A DNA stretch of 64,000 nucleotides from Streptomyces katrae. Lineage in GTDB: Bacteria > Actinomycetota > Actinomycetes > Streptomycetales > Streptomycetaceae. A model generated the notes under the pieces. The model saw only the letters and a list, made by a program, of their open reading frames with translations. It did no database searches and was not told the DNA's origin. Made by a program: the position numbers and the translations under genes. Shown here piece by piece: positions 54,755 to 62,836 of this stretch; position 1 is the stretch's first letter, and every line of letters begins with the position of its first letter. Location: the NCBI RefSeq assembly GCF_002028425.1, contig NZ_CP020042.1, positions 7,105,560-7,169,559 on the forward strand, in the 5' to 3' direction.

Positions 54755-55573
54755 TCACACCCGGGGCCGGGCGGCCATCGCCCAGGAGAACACCCCGAAC
54801 AGGAGCAGCCCCGCCGCGACGGCGGCCAGCAGCCAGGGGCCCGCCGGGGTCTGCGCGAACGAGCGGAGGGTGTCGTCGACTCCCTTCGCCTTCCGCGGGT
54901 CGTACGAGACGGCGGCGTGGACGAGGAACGCGCCGGCCGCCGTGAACACGGCCCCGCGCGCCACTCCGCCCACCACGCCGAGGACGTCCACGGCCCGCCG
55001 GGCCCCCCGGGGAAGGCGGCTCGTCTCCATCTGCTCACGGAAGGAGAGCCGGGCCGCGCCCACGATGATGACGACCCCTCCGATGGCGACACCGAGCCCC
55101 GCCAGCCCCACGAGCCACGGGCCGGCCGGGATGCCCAGCACCCCGGCCGTGACGTCCCGGGACTGCTCGTCGCTCGAACGCCCACCGCCGTGCCCCGCGG
55201 CGAAGGACAACGTGGAGAAGGCCGTCACCCCGTAGAAGCAGGTCCGGGCGGCCGCCGCCACCCGCTTCGCCGGCCCCCGGCCGTCGGGGCCGGCGGAACC
55301 GAAGACGGCCTCCGAGAGCCGCCAGAGCGCCATCGCCACCAGACCGGCCCCGACGGCCCACACCAGCACCCGTCCGAACGGATGGCCCGCCAGCTCGGCG
55401 AGCGCCCCCGTGCGGTCGGCCGCCTGCCCGGGGCTCCCGAAGGCGACCCGCAGGGCCAGTACGCCCACCAGCACGTACAGCACCCCGCGCGTGGCCAGCC
55501 CGCACCGGGCGGCCACGGCCACCGCCGCGCGCGTCTCACGTGCCGTCGTTCCACCGCCCGACGGTCCGGCCAT
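54755..55573 (-). CDS. DUF1206 domain-containing membrane protein
   Basis: 272 residues with GGAAGGG upstream. Three internal repeats of about 85 residues each carry two transmembrane helices: VAARCGLATRGVLYVLVGVLALRVAFG, AARTCFYGVTAFSTLSFAAG and VGGVARGAVFTAAGAFLVHAAV, the classic DUF1206 pattern with G-x-x-x-R-G/Y turns. Function unknown. It is upstream of katG on the same strand but separated by 228 nt. Confidence 0.85.
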   Translation of the reverse strand: MAGPSGGGTTARETRAAVAVAARCGLATRGVLYVLVGVLALRVAFGSPGQAADRTGALAELAGHPFGRVLVWAVGAGLVAMALWRLSEAVFGSAGPDGRGPAKRVAAAARTCFYGVTAFSTLSFAAGHGGGRSSDEQSRDVTAGVLGIPAGPWLVGLAGLGVAIGGVVIIVGAARLSFREQMETSRLPRGARRAVDVLGVVGGVARGAVFTAAGAFLVHAAVSYDPRKAKGVDDTLRSFAQTPAGPWLLAAVAAGLLLFGVFSWAMAARPRV

Positions 55574-55725
55574 GCTCCACCCTTCCTGTGCGGGATCCCG
55601 CACGCCGCACCTGCCCCCTGCGGTCCGCGCCATGCGCCGGACCCGGGCCTGACGCCGTTTCGGCCCCGGCGGCCCGGGTAACCGCGCGGTCACGGACCAC
55701 CACCCCCGATGAGGAGGCAACATCC

Positions 55726-55938
55726 ATGGCCGGCATAGGCGGTTGCATCACCCTGTTCGTGGTGGGGGCCATCCTCACCTTCGCGAGCGACTGGCAGATG
55801 AAGGGCGTCAACCTGGACGTGGTGGGCCTGATCATGATGGCCGGAGGGCTGCTGGGACTCGGCGTCTACAGCAGCGTCCTGCGCCGCCGCCGCGCCGCCG
55901 CCCTCCCGGTGGTCGACGAGACCCGGGACCGGACCTGA
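55726..55938 (+). CDS. DUF6458-like small membrane protein
   Basis: 70 residues after GAGGAGG. Two hydrophobic segments lie at about 3-22 and 29-50 (GGCITLFVVGAILTFASDWQM and LDVVGLIMMAGGLLGLGVYSSVL), then a basic R-R-R-R stretch. This matches DUF6458, a small actinobacterial membrane protein of unknown role. Confidence 0.78.
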   Translation: MAGIGGCITLFVVGAILTFASDWQMKGVNLDVVGLIMMAGGLLGLGVYSSVLRRRRAAALPVVDETRDRT

Positions 55939-56117
55939 GCCGATGCCGGGGGCCGTGCACCGTCATGGGGCGGGCCCCCGGCGGACGAGCGGGAAGTGCG
56001 GCGCCGAGGTGCAAAGCGCGCGATCGAGGGTAGGCGCGGCCCATGATCGGCCCACTTCGCCGCGCGGCCCCCGGGCCCCCGTCCCGGTCATGGCCCGCGG
56101 CTGACCAGGAGACCCCC

Positions 56118-56810
56118 GTGCCCAGCACCGCACTGACCCACCTCGACGCCGTCCCCCTGCAGCGCCTGATCGCCCTGCCGGGCGTCTACCGCCCGCAGGC
56201 GGACACCCTGCTGCTCGCCGACGCCCTCGCCCGGGAGCCGCTGAGCCCCGGCGCACAGGTCGTCGAAATCGGCACGGGCACCGGAGCGCTCGCCCTGCGC
56301 GCGGCGGCCCGGGGCGCCCACGTCACCGCCGTCGACGTGGCGTGGCCGGCCGTCCTGGCCGCCCGCCTCAACGGATGGCGCCGGCGTCTGCGGCTGCGCG
56401 TCCTGCACGGCGACTTCGCCGACCGGACGCGTGGGCACCGCTTCGACCTGATCCTGGCCAACCCGCCCTACGTCCCCGGCCCCGATTCGCGGCTGCCCAC
56501 CAGCGGGGCCGGGCGCGCCTGGGAAGCCGGCCGCGAAGGCCGCGCCGTCATCGACCGCATCTGTACGGCCGCCCCGGCGCTGCTGCGCCCCGGAGGCGTC
56601 CTCCTGATGGTCCACTCGGGCATGTGCGGGGTGCAGAAGACCCTCGCCCTGCTGGCCGGGCAGGGCCTGTCCGCCCGTGTCACCGAACGCGCCCGAATCC
56701 CCTGGGGGCCCGTGCTGCGGTCCCGCGCGGCGTGGCTGCGGCAGGCCGGGCTGGCGGCGGAGGGCGAGGACCAGGAGGAGCTGGTGGTGGTCCGTGCCCA
56801 GTACGCCTGA
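56118..56810 (+). CDS. HemK2/MTQ2-like methyltransferase
   Basis: 230 residues from a GTG after AGGAG. VVEIGTGTGALALRAAARGAHVTAVDVAW (motif I and acid), FDLILANPPYVPGPDS (NPPY catalytic motif) and WEAGREGRAVIDRI follow the HemK/PrmC fold, which methylates Gln in release factors or other N-H groups. The NPPY loop is intact. It is first of a three-gene operon, its stop overlapping the next start by 17 nt. Confidence 0.83.
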   Translation: MPSTALTHLDAVPLQRLIALPGVYRPQADTLLLADALAREPLSPGAQVVEIGTGTGALALRAAARGAHVTAVDVAWPAVLAARLNGWRRRLRLRVLHGDFADRTRGHRFDLILANPPYVPGPDSRLPTSGAGRAWEAGREGRAVIDRICTAAPALLRPGGVLLMVHSGMCGVQKTLALLAGQGLSARVTERARIPWGPVLRSRAAWLRQAGLAAEGEDQEELVVVRAQYA

Positions 56811-57129
56811 CCCCGAGCGCACCCGCCCGCCGGCACCGGCCGGGGAGGGGCCCCGCCCCCGGCGGGTCCGCGTGGAGCGCGGCGGCCCGGTCCTGGTCGA
56901 GGGCCCGGTCGAGATCACCCTGGACGACGGGACCACCGTCCGGTCGGACCGGTTCACCGTCGCCGTGTGCACCTGCCGGCGCAGCCGTACGTACCCCTGG
57001 TGCGACACCAGCCACCGTCCCCGCGAACGGGCCGCCCCGGCATCCGGGCGTCCCGGGGAACCCCACGCACCCGACGGACCCCGGGCGCCCGCCGGGGGCC
57101 ACGAACCCGAGGACAGGACCGACCGATGA
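56794..57129 (+). CDS. CDGSH-type iron-sulfur protein
   Basis: 111 residues from a GTG inside the end of the methyltransferase gene. The cluster motif is VAVCTCRRSRTYPWCDTSH (C-x-C-x-many-C-x-x-x-H), the 3-Cys-1-His [2Fe-2S] ligand set of mitoNEET-like proteins. The N-terminal half is a small beta domain (VRVERGGPVLVEGPVEI), the C-terminal 35 residues are disordered. Such clusters are redox- and pH-labile and can pass iron-sulfur or electrons. Its stop overlaps the next start (ATGA), so it should be made together with both neighbours. Confidence 0.85.
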   Translation: MPSTPDPERTRPPAPAGEGPRPRRVRVERGGPVLVEGPVEITLDDGTTVRSDRFTVAVCTCRRSRTYPWCDTSHRPRERAAPASGRPGEPHAPDGPRAPAGGHEPEDRTDR

Positions 57130-58223
57130 CCGCACCCGCCAGCACCCCCGCCGGCGCGCCCGCCCGGACCGACGCGGCGGAACCGGCCGCGCGCGGCCCC
57201 GTCCTGGTCGAGGGCCGCGGCCCGCTGTCCCGCGCCGTGGTGGCCGCCCTGCGCGGCGGCCCTCCCCCGTCCGCCGGTACCGCGGCCGCCGGCAGCACGG
57301 CCGTACGCGGGGCCGTGGACAGGACCGACCCGTGGGGAGAGGACCTCCACCTCTCCCTCTACCTGCTCTACGAACTGCACTACCGCGGCTTCGCGGGCGG
57401 GGACGACGCCCTCGAATGGGATCCGGCGCTGCTGGGGCTGCGCGGGGCCATGGAGGAACGTTTCCTCCATGCCCTGCGGACGGCGACGGCCGACGCCCCG
57501 GGGACGGTGACGGAAGCCTTCGGCCCCCTCCTCGTCGAACCCGTGGACCTCGGCGGAAGCCTCAGCCACCACCTGGAGACCGAGGGCGAACTCTGGCAGC
57601 TGCGCGAGTACGCGGCCCTGCGCTCCCTCTACCACCTGAAGGAGGCCGACCCGCACGCCTGGGTGATCCCCCGGCTGCACGGCCGGGCCAAGGCGGCCAT
57701 GGTCGCCATCGAGTACGACGAGTTCGGCGCCGGCCACCCCGACCGCGTCCACGCCCGCCTCTTCGCCGGCCTCATGGCCGACCTCGGCCTCGACACCACG
57801 TACGGCCACTACCTGGACCGCGCTCCCGCGCCCCTGCTCGCCACCGTCAACCTGATGTCCCTCCTGGGCCTGCACCGCGCCCTGCGGGGGGCCCTGGTCG
57901 GGCACTTCGCGTGCGTCGAGGTCACCTCCTCGCCCGGCTCCCGCCGCCTCGCCCGGGCCATGCGCCGGTGCGGCGCGGGCCCCGCGGCCGAGCACTTCTA
58001 TGCCGAACACGTGGAGGCCGACGCGGTGCACGAACAGGTCGTGCGCCACGAGGTCATCGGCGGTCTGCTCGCCGACGAGCCGGAGCTGGAGCCCGACGTC
58101 GCCTTCGGCTGCGCGGCGACCCTCCTGCTGGAGGATCGGCTCGCCGCCCACATCCGTACGGCGTGGGACCAGGGCCGCTCGGCCCTGCGCCCGCCGGCGG
58201 TTCCGGGGCCCGGCACGGGCTGA
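57126..58223 (+). CDS. Iron-containing redox enzyme family protein (haem-oxygenase-like fold)
   Basis: 365 residues. The helical haem-oxygenase-like diiron fold (PF14518 type) has DLHLSLYLLYELHYRGF (E and H), SLYHLKEADPHAWVIPRLHGRAKAAMVAIEYDEFGAGHPDRVHA (E and several H) and FYAEHVEADAVHEQVVRHEVIGGLL (H-V-E-A-D-x-x-H, a ligand-rich helix). Known relatives perform oxygen-dependent oxidation or N-hydroxylation with two iron atoms. The coupled CDGSH protein is a natural electron or iron donor, and the methyltransferase may modify the product. The substrate is unknown. Confidence 0.82.
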   Translation: MTAPASTPAGAPARTDAAEPAARGPVLVEGRGPLSRAVVAALRGGPPPSAGTAAAGSTAVRGAVDRTDPWGEDLHLSLYLLYELHYRGFAGGDDALEWDPALLGLRGAMEERFLHALRTATADAPGTVTEAFGPLLVEPVDLGGSLSHHLETEGELWQLREYAALRSLYHLKEADPHAWVIPRLHGRAKAAMVAIEYDEFGAGHPDRVHARLFAGLMADLGLDTTYGHYLDRAPAPLLATVNLMSLLGLHRALRGALVGHFACVEVTSSPGSRRLARAMRRCGAGPAAEHFYAEHVEADAVHEQVVRHEVIGGLLADEPELEPDVAFGCAATLLLEDRLAAHIRTAWDQGRSALRPPAVPGPGTG

Positions 58224-58562
58224 TCGGGTCCGCGTCGCTTCACGGGGACGGCGTCCTTCTGAGCGGTGTGCCAGTTGGTGACGACCGGGCGGTCGACCGT
58301 GCCTCCGTGCCGTCGGATCGGCGCTTTCTTGATCACTATGAGGGAGCCGTGAGCCGGGGACCGCCCGCGTCTTCGTTCCAGGACGCCGCTGTCACGAACC
58401 GGCGACACGACCCCCCGGTTCCGGCCGGGCGGCCTCCCGGGTGGCCCGATCCGCCACCGGGGCGCGCCCGTTCGGCGTATGTATCCAGGGGTGCGGGGCG
58501 CGGCCGCCCGGACGGGATACGGATGTTCCCGCTGCCCGCCCCCATCGCCCCAGGGAGACCCG
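58224..58562. other. Intergenic region
   Basis: Between the iron-redox gene and the DoxX gene. No ORF, dyad or RNA feature is supported. A purine-rich GGGAG precedes the DoxX start. Confidence 0.4.
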
Positions 58563-59090
58563 ATGCGCTGCATCAACCGGCGAGACCTCGCACTGCTGGC
58601 GCTCCGCGCCGGAACCGGAGCCGTCCTCATGGCGCACGGAACGCAGAAGCTGTTCGGCTGGTTCGGCGGCGGCGGTCTGGACAAGACCGCGGCCGCGATG
58701 GAGCACATGGGCTTCACCCCCGGCCGGCAGAGCGCCCTGGCCGCGGGACTCGGCGAGACGGGCGGGGGCGCGCTGCTGGTCCTGGGCCTGGCCACCCCGG
58801 CGGCGGGCGCGGCGGCGGCGGGCGCCATGGCGGGAGCGGTGTCCGTCCACGCCCCGGCCGGGTTCTTCGCCCAGGCCGGGGGATACGAGTACCCGGCCTT
58901 CCTCGGATTCACCGCGGCCGCCATCGGCCTGGCCGGCGCGGGCCGCTACTCCCTGGACCACGCCACCGGCCACACCTTCGACCAGCGGTGGATGCTCGGC
59001 CTGGCGTTCACCGCGAGCGCCCTGGCGGCGGCCGCGGTCGTCGCCAAACGGGCCCGGGCACAGCAGAGCGACGAGGGGGAATCCGCCTGA
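58563..59090 (+). CDS. DoxX family membrane protein
   Basis: 175 residues. LALLALRAGTGAVLMAHGTQKLFGWFGGGGLDKTAAAMEHMGF (first helix and the H-G-x-x-K-L motif), then helices at about 60-80, 85-100, 112-130 and 145-165. DoxX proteins are four-helix membrane proteins linked to thiol and quinone redox balance (MRC complex in mycobacteria, with SodA/SseA). No partner gene is nearby. GGGAG precedes the ATG. Confidence 0.85.
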   Translation: MRCINRRDLALLALRAGTGAVLMAHGTQKLFGWFGGGGLDKTAAAMEHMGFTPGRQSALAAGLGETGGGALLVLGLATPAAGAAAAGAMAGAVSVHAPAGFFAQAGGYEYPAFLGFTAAAIGLAGAGRYSLDHATGHTFDQRWMLGLAFTASALAAAAVVAKRARAQQSDEGESA

Positions 59091-59243
59091 CCCGCGGCTC
59101 CACGTACCATCCCGCCGACCGGGCCCGGACCGGCTCGTCTGGGTACGCCGGCGGGCGGGGCTGAGTAGGACGACTCATGTGGTGCGGGTGCGTGGGTGGT
59201 CAGGCTGGGGTGGTCGTCGTCGTCCTCGTGAACGGGAATCGCC

Positions 59244-59906
59244 GTGCTCAGCCGCCTCGCCCGCCTCGTGGTTCCCGCCCTGGCGCGGATCCGCGTCACC
59301 ACCGCGTCCGACGCGCGGTTGCCGTCCGGCAGTGTCATCGTCGCCAACCACACGTCGCTCGCCGACCCGGCCGTGGTGCTCGCCGCCCTGCACCGGTGCG
59401 GGGTCGAGCCCGTCGTCATGGCCGCCGCCGGCCTCTGGCGGGCCCCGGTCCTGGGGCGGCTGCTCGTCCGCGAGGGCCACATCCCCGTCCGCCGGGGGGA
59501 CCGGCGGGCCGCCGAAGCCCTCGACCACGCCGTGTCGGCCCTGGCGGCGGGCCGCTCGGTGCTGCTGTACGCCGAAGGGGGCATCCCCTCCCGCCGTGAC
59601 GCCGCCGAAGCCGCGCCGCTGCCCTTCCGCAGCGGGCTCGCGCGGCTCGTCGAGCGCACCGGAGCGCCCGTCGTCCCCGTGGGCCAGGCCGGGGCCCGCC
59701 GCGTCAGTTCCGGCGGCGTCGCCAAGCAGCTGGCCGGCGTCGCCACCGCCCCGCTGAGGCGGCCGCGGCTGCACGTCCACGTCGGCCCCCCGCTGGAGCT
59801 GACCGGCGACGTGGCCGCCCGGACGCTCCAGGCGCACGCCGCCGTCACCGACGCATGGCGCACCGCGGCCGCCCGGTTGCGCGAGCCGGCCGCGTACGAC
59901 GGGTGA
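59244..59906 (+). CDS. 1-acylglycerol-3-phosphate acyltransferase-like protein
   Basis: 220 residues from a GTG. The acyltransferase motif I is VIVANHTSLADPAVVLAAL (H-x4-D), motif II-like GRLLVREGHIPVRRGD, motif III LLYAEGGIP (E-G) and motif IV VVPVGQAG. This is the PlsC/LPLAT fold that moves acyl chains from acyl-CoA or acyl-ACP to lysophospholipid. There is no transmembrane anchor, as in many actinobacterial homologues. Monocistronic. Confidence 0.85.
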   Translation: MLSRLARLVVPALARIRVTTASDARLPSGSVIVANHTSLADPAVVLAALHRCGVEPVVMAAAGLWRAPVLGRLLVREGHIPVRRGDRRAAEALDHAVSALAAGRSVLLYAEGGIPSRRDAAEAAPLPFRSGLARLVERTGAPVVPVGQAGARRVSSGGVAKQLAGVATAPLRRPRLHVHVGPPLELTGDVAARTLQAHAAVTDAWRTAAARLREPAAYDG

Positions 59907-60037
59907 CGGGGACGGCGGGGCGGGGGCGGTATCGCGCCAATTCCGCGGATCCGGCCGTAAGGAGCCGCGCGATCGGTAGCGTCCCGATACGGAAGACCCG
60001 TGCCGCGCCCGGCACACGACACCGACGGAGGACAGCC

Positions 60038-60412
60038 ATGGCGAATGTGGAAGTGTCGCTCAAGGAAGCGATGACCTCGATCGAGGGGGCCCTGGGGGTG
60101 GCGCTGGTCGACTACGCCAGCGGAATGGCCCTCGGCACGCTCGGCGGCGGCAAGGACCTGGACCTGATGGTGGCGGCCGCCGGGAACACCGACGTCATCC
60201 GGGCCAAGCTGCGGACCATGGAGATGCTCGGCATCCAGGACGAGATCGAGGACCTCCTCATCACCCTCGGCAGCCAGTACCACCTGATCCGGATCCGCCG
60301 CGGCCGGTCCGGCGGCGGTCTGTTCCTCTACCTCGTCCTGGACCGCGGCAGGTCGAACCTGGCGATGGCCCGGCACCAGCTGGCCCGCATCGAGTCCGAT
60401 CTGGAGGTCTAG
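60038..60412 (+). CDS. Roadblock/LC7-like protein
   Basis: 124 residues after GGAGGA. MANVEVSLKEAMTSIEGALGVALVDYASGMALGTLGGGKDLDLMVAAAG is the Roadblock/LC7 fold (helix, two strands with V-D-x-x-S-G-M, helix); YHLIRIRRGRSGGGLFLYLVLDRGRSNLAMARHQL completes the sheet. Such proteins regulate small GTPases; Streptomyces encodes them in conservon-like operons, but no GTPase is adjacent. The TAG stop is another CTAG site. Confidence 0.78.
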   Translation: MANVEVSLKEAMTSIEGALGVALVDYASGMALGTLGGGKDLDLMVAAAGNTDVIRAKLRTMEMLGIQDEIEDLLITLGSQYHLIRIRRGRSGGGLFLYLVLDRGRSNLAMARHQLARIESDLEV

Positions 60413-60444
60413 CCGCGGCGTCCGTCGGGCCCACGCACGCCCAT

Positions 60445-60466
60445 GAGTTGAAGAAATCTTCAACTC
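60445..60466. promoter_or_regulatory. Perfect ArsR-type operator palindrome
   Basis: GAGTTGAAGA, AA, TCTTCAACTC: a perfect 10-2-10 inverted repeat and the most AT-rich motif in this region. The TTGAA-N6-TTCAA core is the form recognised by actinobacterial ArsR repressors. It lies 113 nt upstream of the ArsR gene. Confidence 0.75.
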
Positions 60467-60579
60467 GGAACATGTGAAACCGGTCAACATCGGTTCCGCG
60501 TGGGCCGACCGGACGCGACGATGGGCGGGATGGCGTCGTCCCCGCCCGGGACGGACACCGTTCGAGGAGGAACAGGAGC

Positions 60580-60948
60580 GTGGTGGGCATGCAGGTCCCG
60601 CTGTACCAGGCCAAGGCCGAGTTCTTCCGGATGCTCGGCCACCCGGTCCGCATCCGCGTACTGGAGCTCCTCCAGGACGGCCCGATGCCCGTACGGGACC
60701 TGCTCGCCGAGATCGACGTCGAGGCCTCCAACCTGTCGCAGCAGCTCGGCGTCCTGCGCCGCTCGGGCATCGTCGTCTCCACCCGCGAGGGCTCGACCGT
60801 CACCTACGCCCTCGCCGGCGGCGACGTCGCCGAACTCCTGCGCGCCGCGCGCCGGATCCTCACGGAGATGCTGGTGGGCCGCAACGCCCTGATCGCCGAG
60901 CTCAACGACCCCGACCCGGCACCGGCCCCCACTCCCGCCCGCACGTAG
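60580..60948 (+). CDS. ArsR family transcriptional regulator
   Basis: 122 residues from a GTG with GAGGAGG at 9 nt; an ATG at 60589 is possible. The wHTH is AEFFRMLGHPVRIRVLELLQDGPMPVRDLLAEIDVEASNLSQQLGVLRRSGIVVSTREGSTVTYAL. No metal-binding Cys (for example ELCVCDL) is present, so it belongs to the metal-independent group, often paired with a SulP or other transporter. No target transporter is adjacent. A perfect operator precedes it. Confidence 0.86.
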   Translation: MVGMQVPLYQAKAEFFRMLGHPVRIRVLELLQDGPMPVRDLLAEIDVEASNLSQQLGVLRRSGIVVSTREGSTVTYALAGGDVAELLRAARRILTEMLVGRNALIAELNDPDPAPAPTPART

Positions 60949-61045
60949 CCCGCCCTGGGGCGCCGCCCGGCGCGGAGGGCCCGCGCGGGGCCTGATGGAG
61001 CAACCTCGGCTGCGGACCGGCCGAGAGGGTGGTGGCATCGGTGGG

Positions 61046-61249
61046 ATGAAGGATCCCTTCGCCTGCGAGGAGCCGGCCCTGCTGGCACGCACCGGCACCG
61101 CGGACCGGGCTGCGGCCCGCCGCGCCGTCGCTTCGCGTGCCACCGACAGCGAGGACCTGCGGACCCTGCTCGACATACTGGGCCTGCGCCCGGCCGACGA
61201 CCCGCCCGCTGAGCACGACCGCTGGAGGGCGCCGCCGTCGCGGCCGTGA
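61046..61249 (+). CDS. Small hypothetical protein
   Basis: 67 residues: MKDPFACEEPALLARTGTAD, then a helical RAAARRAVASRA and DLRTLLDILGL. No recognised domain. The coding statistics and compact form suggest a real conserved small protein rather than chance; I do not know its role. An ATG at 60995 would add 17 residues. Confidence 0.55.
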   Translation: MKDPFACEEPALLARTGTADRAAARRAVASRATDSEDLRTLLDILGLRPADDPPAEHDRWRAPPSRP

Positions 61250-61336
61250 GCCACGGTGCCCGGGGCGCCCCGGCGGACCGCCCCCGGGGACCGCCCGGGC
61301 GGACCGGCCGGGCTGGGGATTCCGTAGGGTTCGTCC

Positions 61337-62836
61337 ATGGATTCGATGATCATCAGGACCCGGAGGGCGGCCCTGCCGGCCGCGGTGGTGCTGTTCGCCG
61401 CGGCGGTGGTCGCCGTGTGCGCGGGCGGGCCGGTCCTGTGGTGGGGCCTTCCCCCGGCGGTGTGCGCCTTCATGGCCGGCAGCCGCCCCGGCCGGGGCGC
61501 GGACGTGCTCGTGGCGCTGGCCGCGGTGCTGGTGGCCGCCGCGGTGGCCGTGCTGCTGGTGCCCCAGTGGCTGGGCCTGGCCAGCATGTTCGTCGGGATG
61601 TTGCTGGTGGGGGCGATGCTGCCCTGGTTCGCGGGCCGGTTCCTGTGCCAGTACCGCGCGCTGGTGCGGGCCGGCTGGGAGCGGGCCGCGCAGCTGGAAC
61701 GGGAGCAGCGGCTGGTCTCCGAACAGGCGCGGCTGCGTGAACGGACCCGGATCGCCCAGGACATGCACGACCTGCTGGGCCACGACCTCAGCCTGATCGC
61801 CCTGTCGGCCGGAGCGCTGAAGCTGTCACCGGGTCTGTCCGAGAAGGGCCGGGCCGCCGCCGGGGAGATCCGGGCGCGGGCGGGGGAGGCCGTGGAACGG
61901 CTCGCCGAGGTGATCGGCGTCCTGCGCGGTCCGCAGGAGTCCGGCCCCGGCCCGGCCGCCGACGGCCCCGCGCAGGACGCCGACGGCCCTGGACCGGCGG
62001 CGCTGCGGGCTCTGGTCGAGCGGGCCCGCGGGGCGGGACTCGACGTACGGCTGTGCGTGGAGGGGGAGCCGGAGCGCGCCGACGGGGCGGCCGCCGCGGG
62101 ACGGGCGGCGGTCCAGCGGGTGGTCCAGGAGGCGCTGACGAACGTCGCCAAGCACGCTCCGGGCCACCGCGCCACCGTCTCCCTCCGGTACGGGGAACGG
62201 AGCACGCACGTCACGGTCACGGACGGGCCGCGCCCGGACGCGGGCCGTACCGCCCGCCCATCCGGAGGGGGCGGGAGCAGCGGGTTCGGCCTGATCGGTC
62301 TGGACGAGCGGGTCCGGCTGGCCGGCGGCACCTTCTCCTGCGGCCCCGAGGGGGCGGGCTATGCCGTCCGCGCCGTCCTCCCGCACGCCCGGGACTCCGG
62401 CCCCGCACCGGGCCGGGCCGCCGGCGGACCGGCCGTCCACGGGACCCGGCTGCCCGTGGCGCACCGCACCGCGAGCCGCCGGCTCGGGCGGACGGCCGCC
62501 GCGGCCGTCCTGGTGCCCCTGTGCTCCGCGGCCCTCCTCGTCAGTGCGGTACGGGCCTGGGAGGCCGTCACCGCCCGATGGTCGGTCCTCGATCCGCGGG
62601 ACTACGCCCGCCTGACCCTCGGTCAGCCCAGGGCCGAGCTGGCGGCTCACCTGCCCGAGCGCCAGACCTCCCACCGCCCCCTGGTACCAGCCCCCGCGCC
62701 GCCGGGGGCGGTGTGCGAGTTCTACGTGCCGACCGCCGACCTGTTCGACGACCGTTCGGGGGACCTGTACCGGCTCTGCTTCCGTGCCGGACGCCTGGTC
62801 TCGGCCGACACCTACGAGGGAAAGGACGTCCGATGA
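61337..62836 (+). CDS. NarL-type histidine kinase with C-terminal membrane/ectodomain extension
   Basis: 499 residues. Four hydrophobic segments lie in residues 10-100. The HisKA_3 motif is RTRIAQDMHDLLGHDLSL (H144) and the ATPase has VVQEALTNVAKHAPG (N-box) and SGFGLIGLDERVRLAGG (G-box). After the ATPase (ending about 350) comes a feature absent from typical kinases: a helix at about 384-405 (AAAAVLVPLCSAALLVSAV) and a 90-residue outside domain (DYARLTLGQPRAELAAHL, CEFYVPTADLF, YRLCFRAGRLVSADTY) that resembles the SmpA/BamE or small-lipoprotein fold. The stop overlaps the regulator start (ATGA). Confidence 0.83.
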   Translation: MDSMIIRTRRAALPAAVVLFAAAVVAVCAGGPVLWWGLPPAVCAFMAGSRPGRGADVLVALAAVLVAAAVAVLLVPQWLGLASMFVGMLLVGAMLPWFAGRFLCQYRALVRAGWERAAQLEREQRLVSEQARLRERTRIAQDMHDLLGHDLSLIALSAGALKLSPGLSEKGRAAAGEIRARAGEAVERLAEVIGVLRGPQESGPGPAADGPAQDADGPGPAALRALVERARGAGLDVRLCVEGEPERADGAAAAGRAAVQRVVQEALTNVAKHAPGHRATVSLRYGERSTHVTVTDGPRPDAGRTARPSGGGGSSGFGLIGLDERVRLAGGTFSCGPEGAGYAVRAVLPHARDSGPAPGRAAGGPAVHGTRLPVAHRTASRRLGRTAAAAVLVPLCSAALLVSAVRAWEAVTARWSVLDPRDYARLTLGQPRAELAAHLPERQTSHRPLVPAPAPPGAVCEFYVPTADLFDDRSGDLYRLCFRAGRLVSADTYEGKDVR

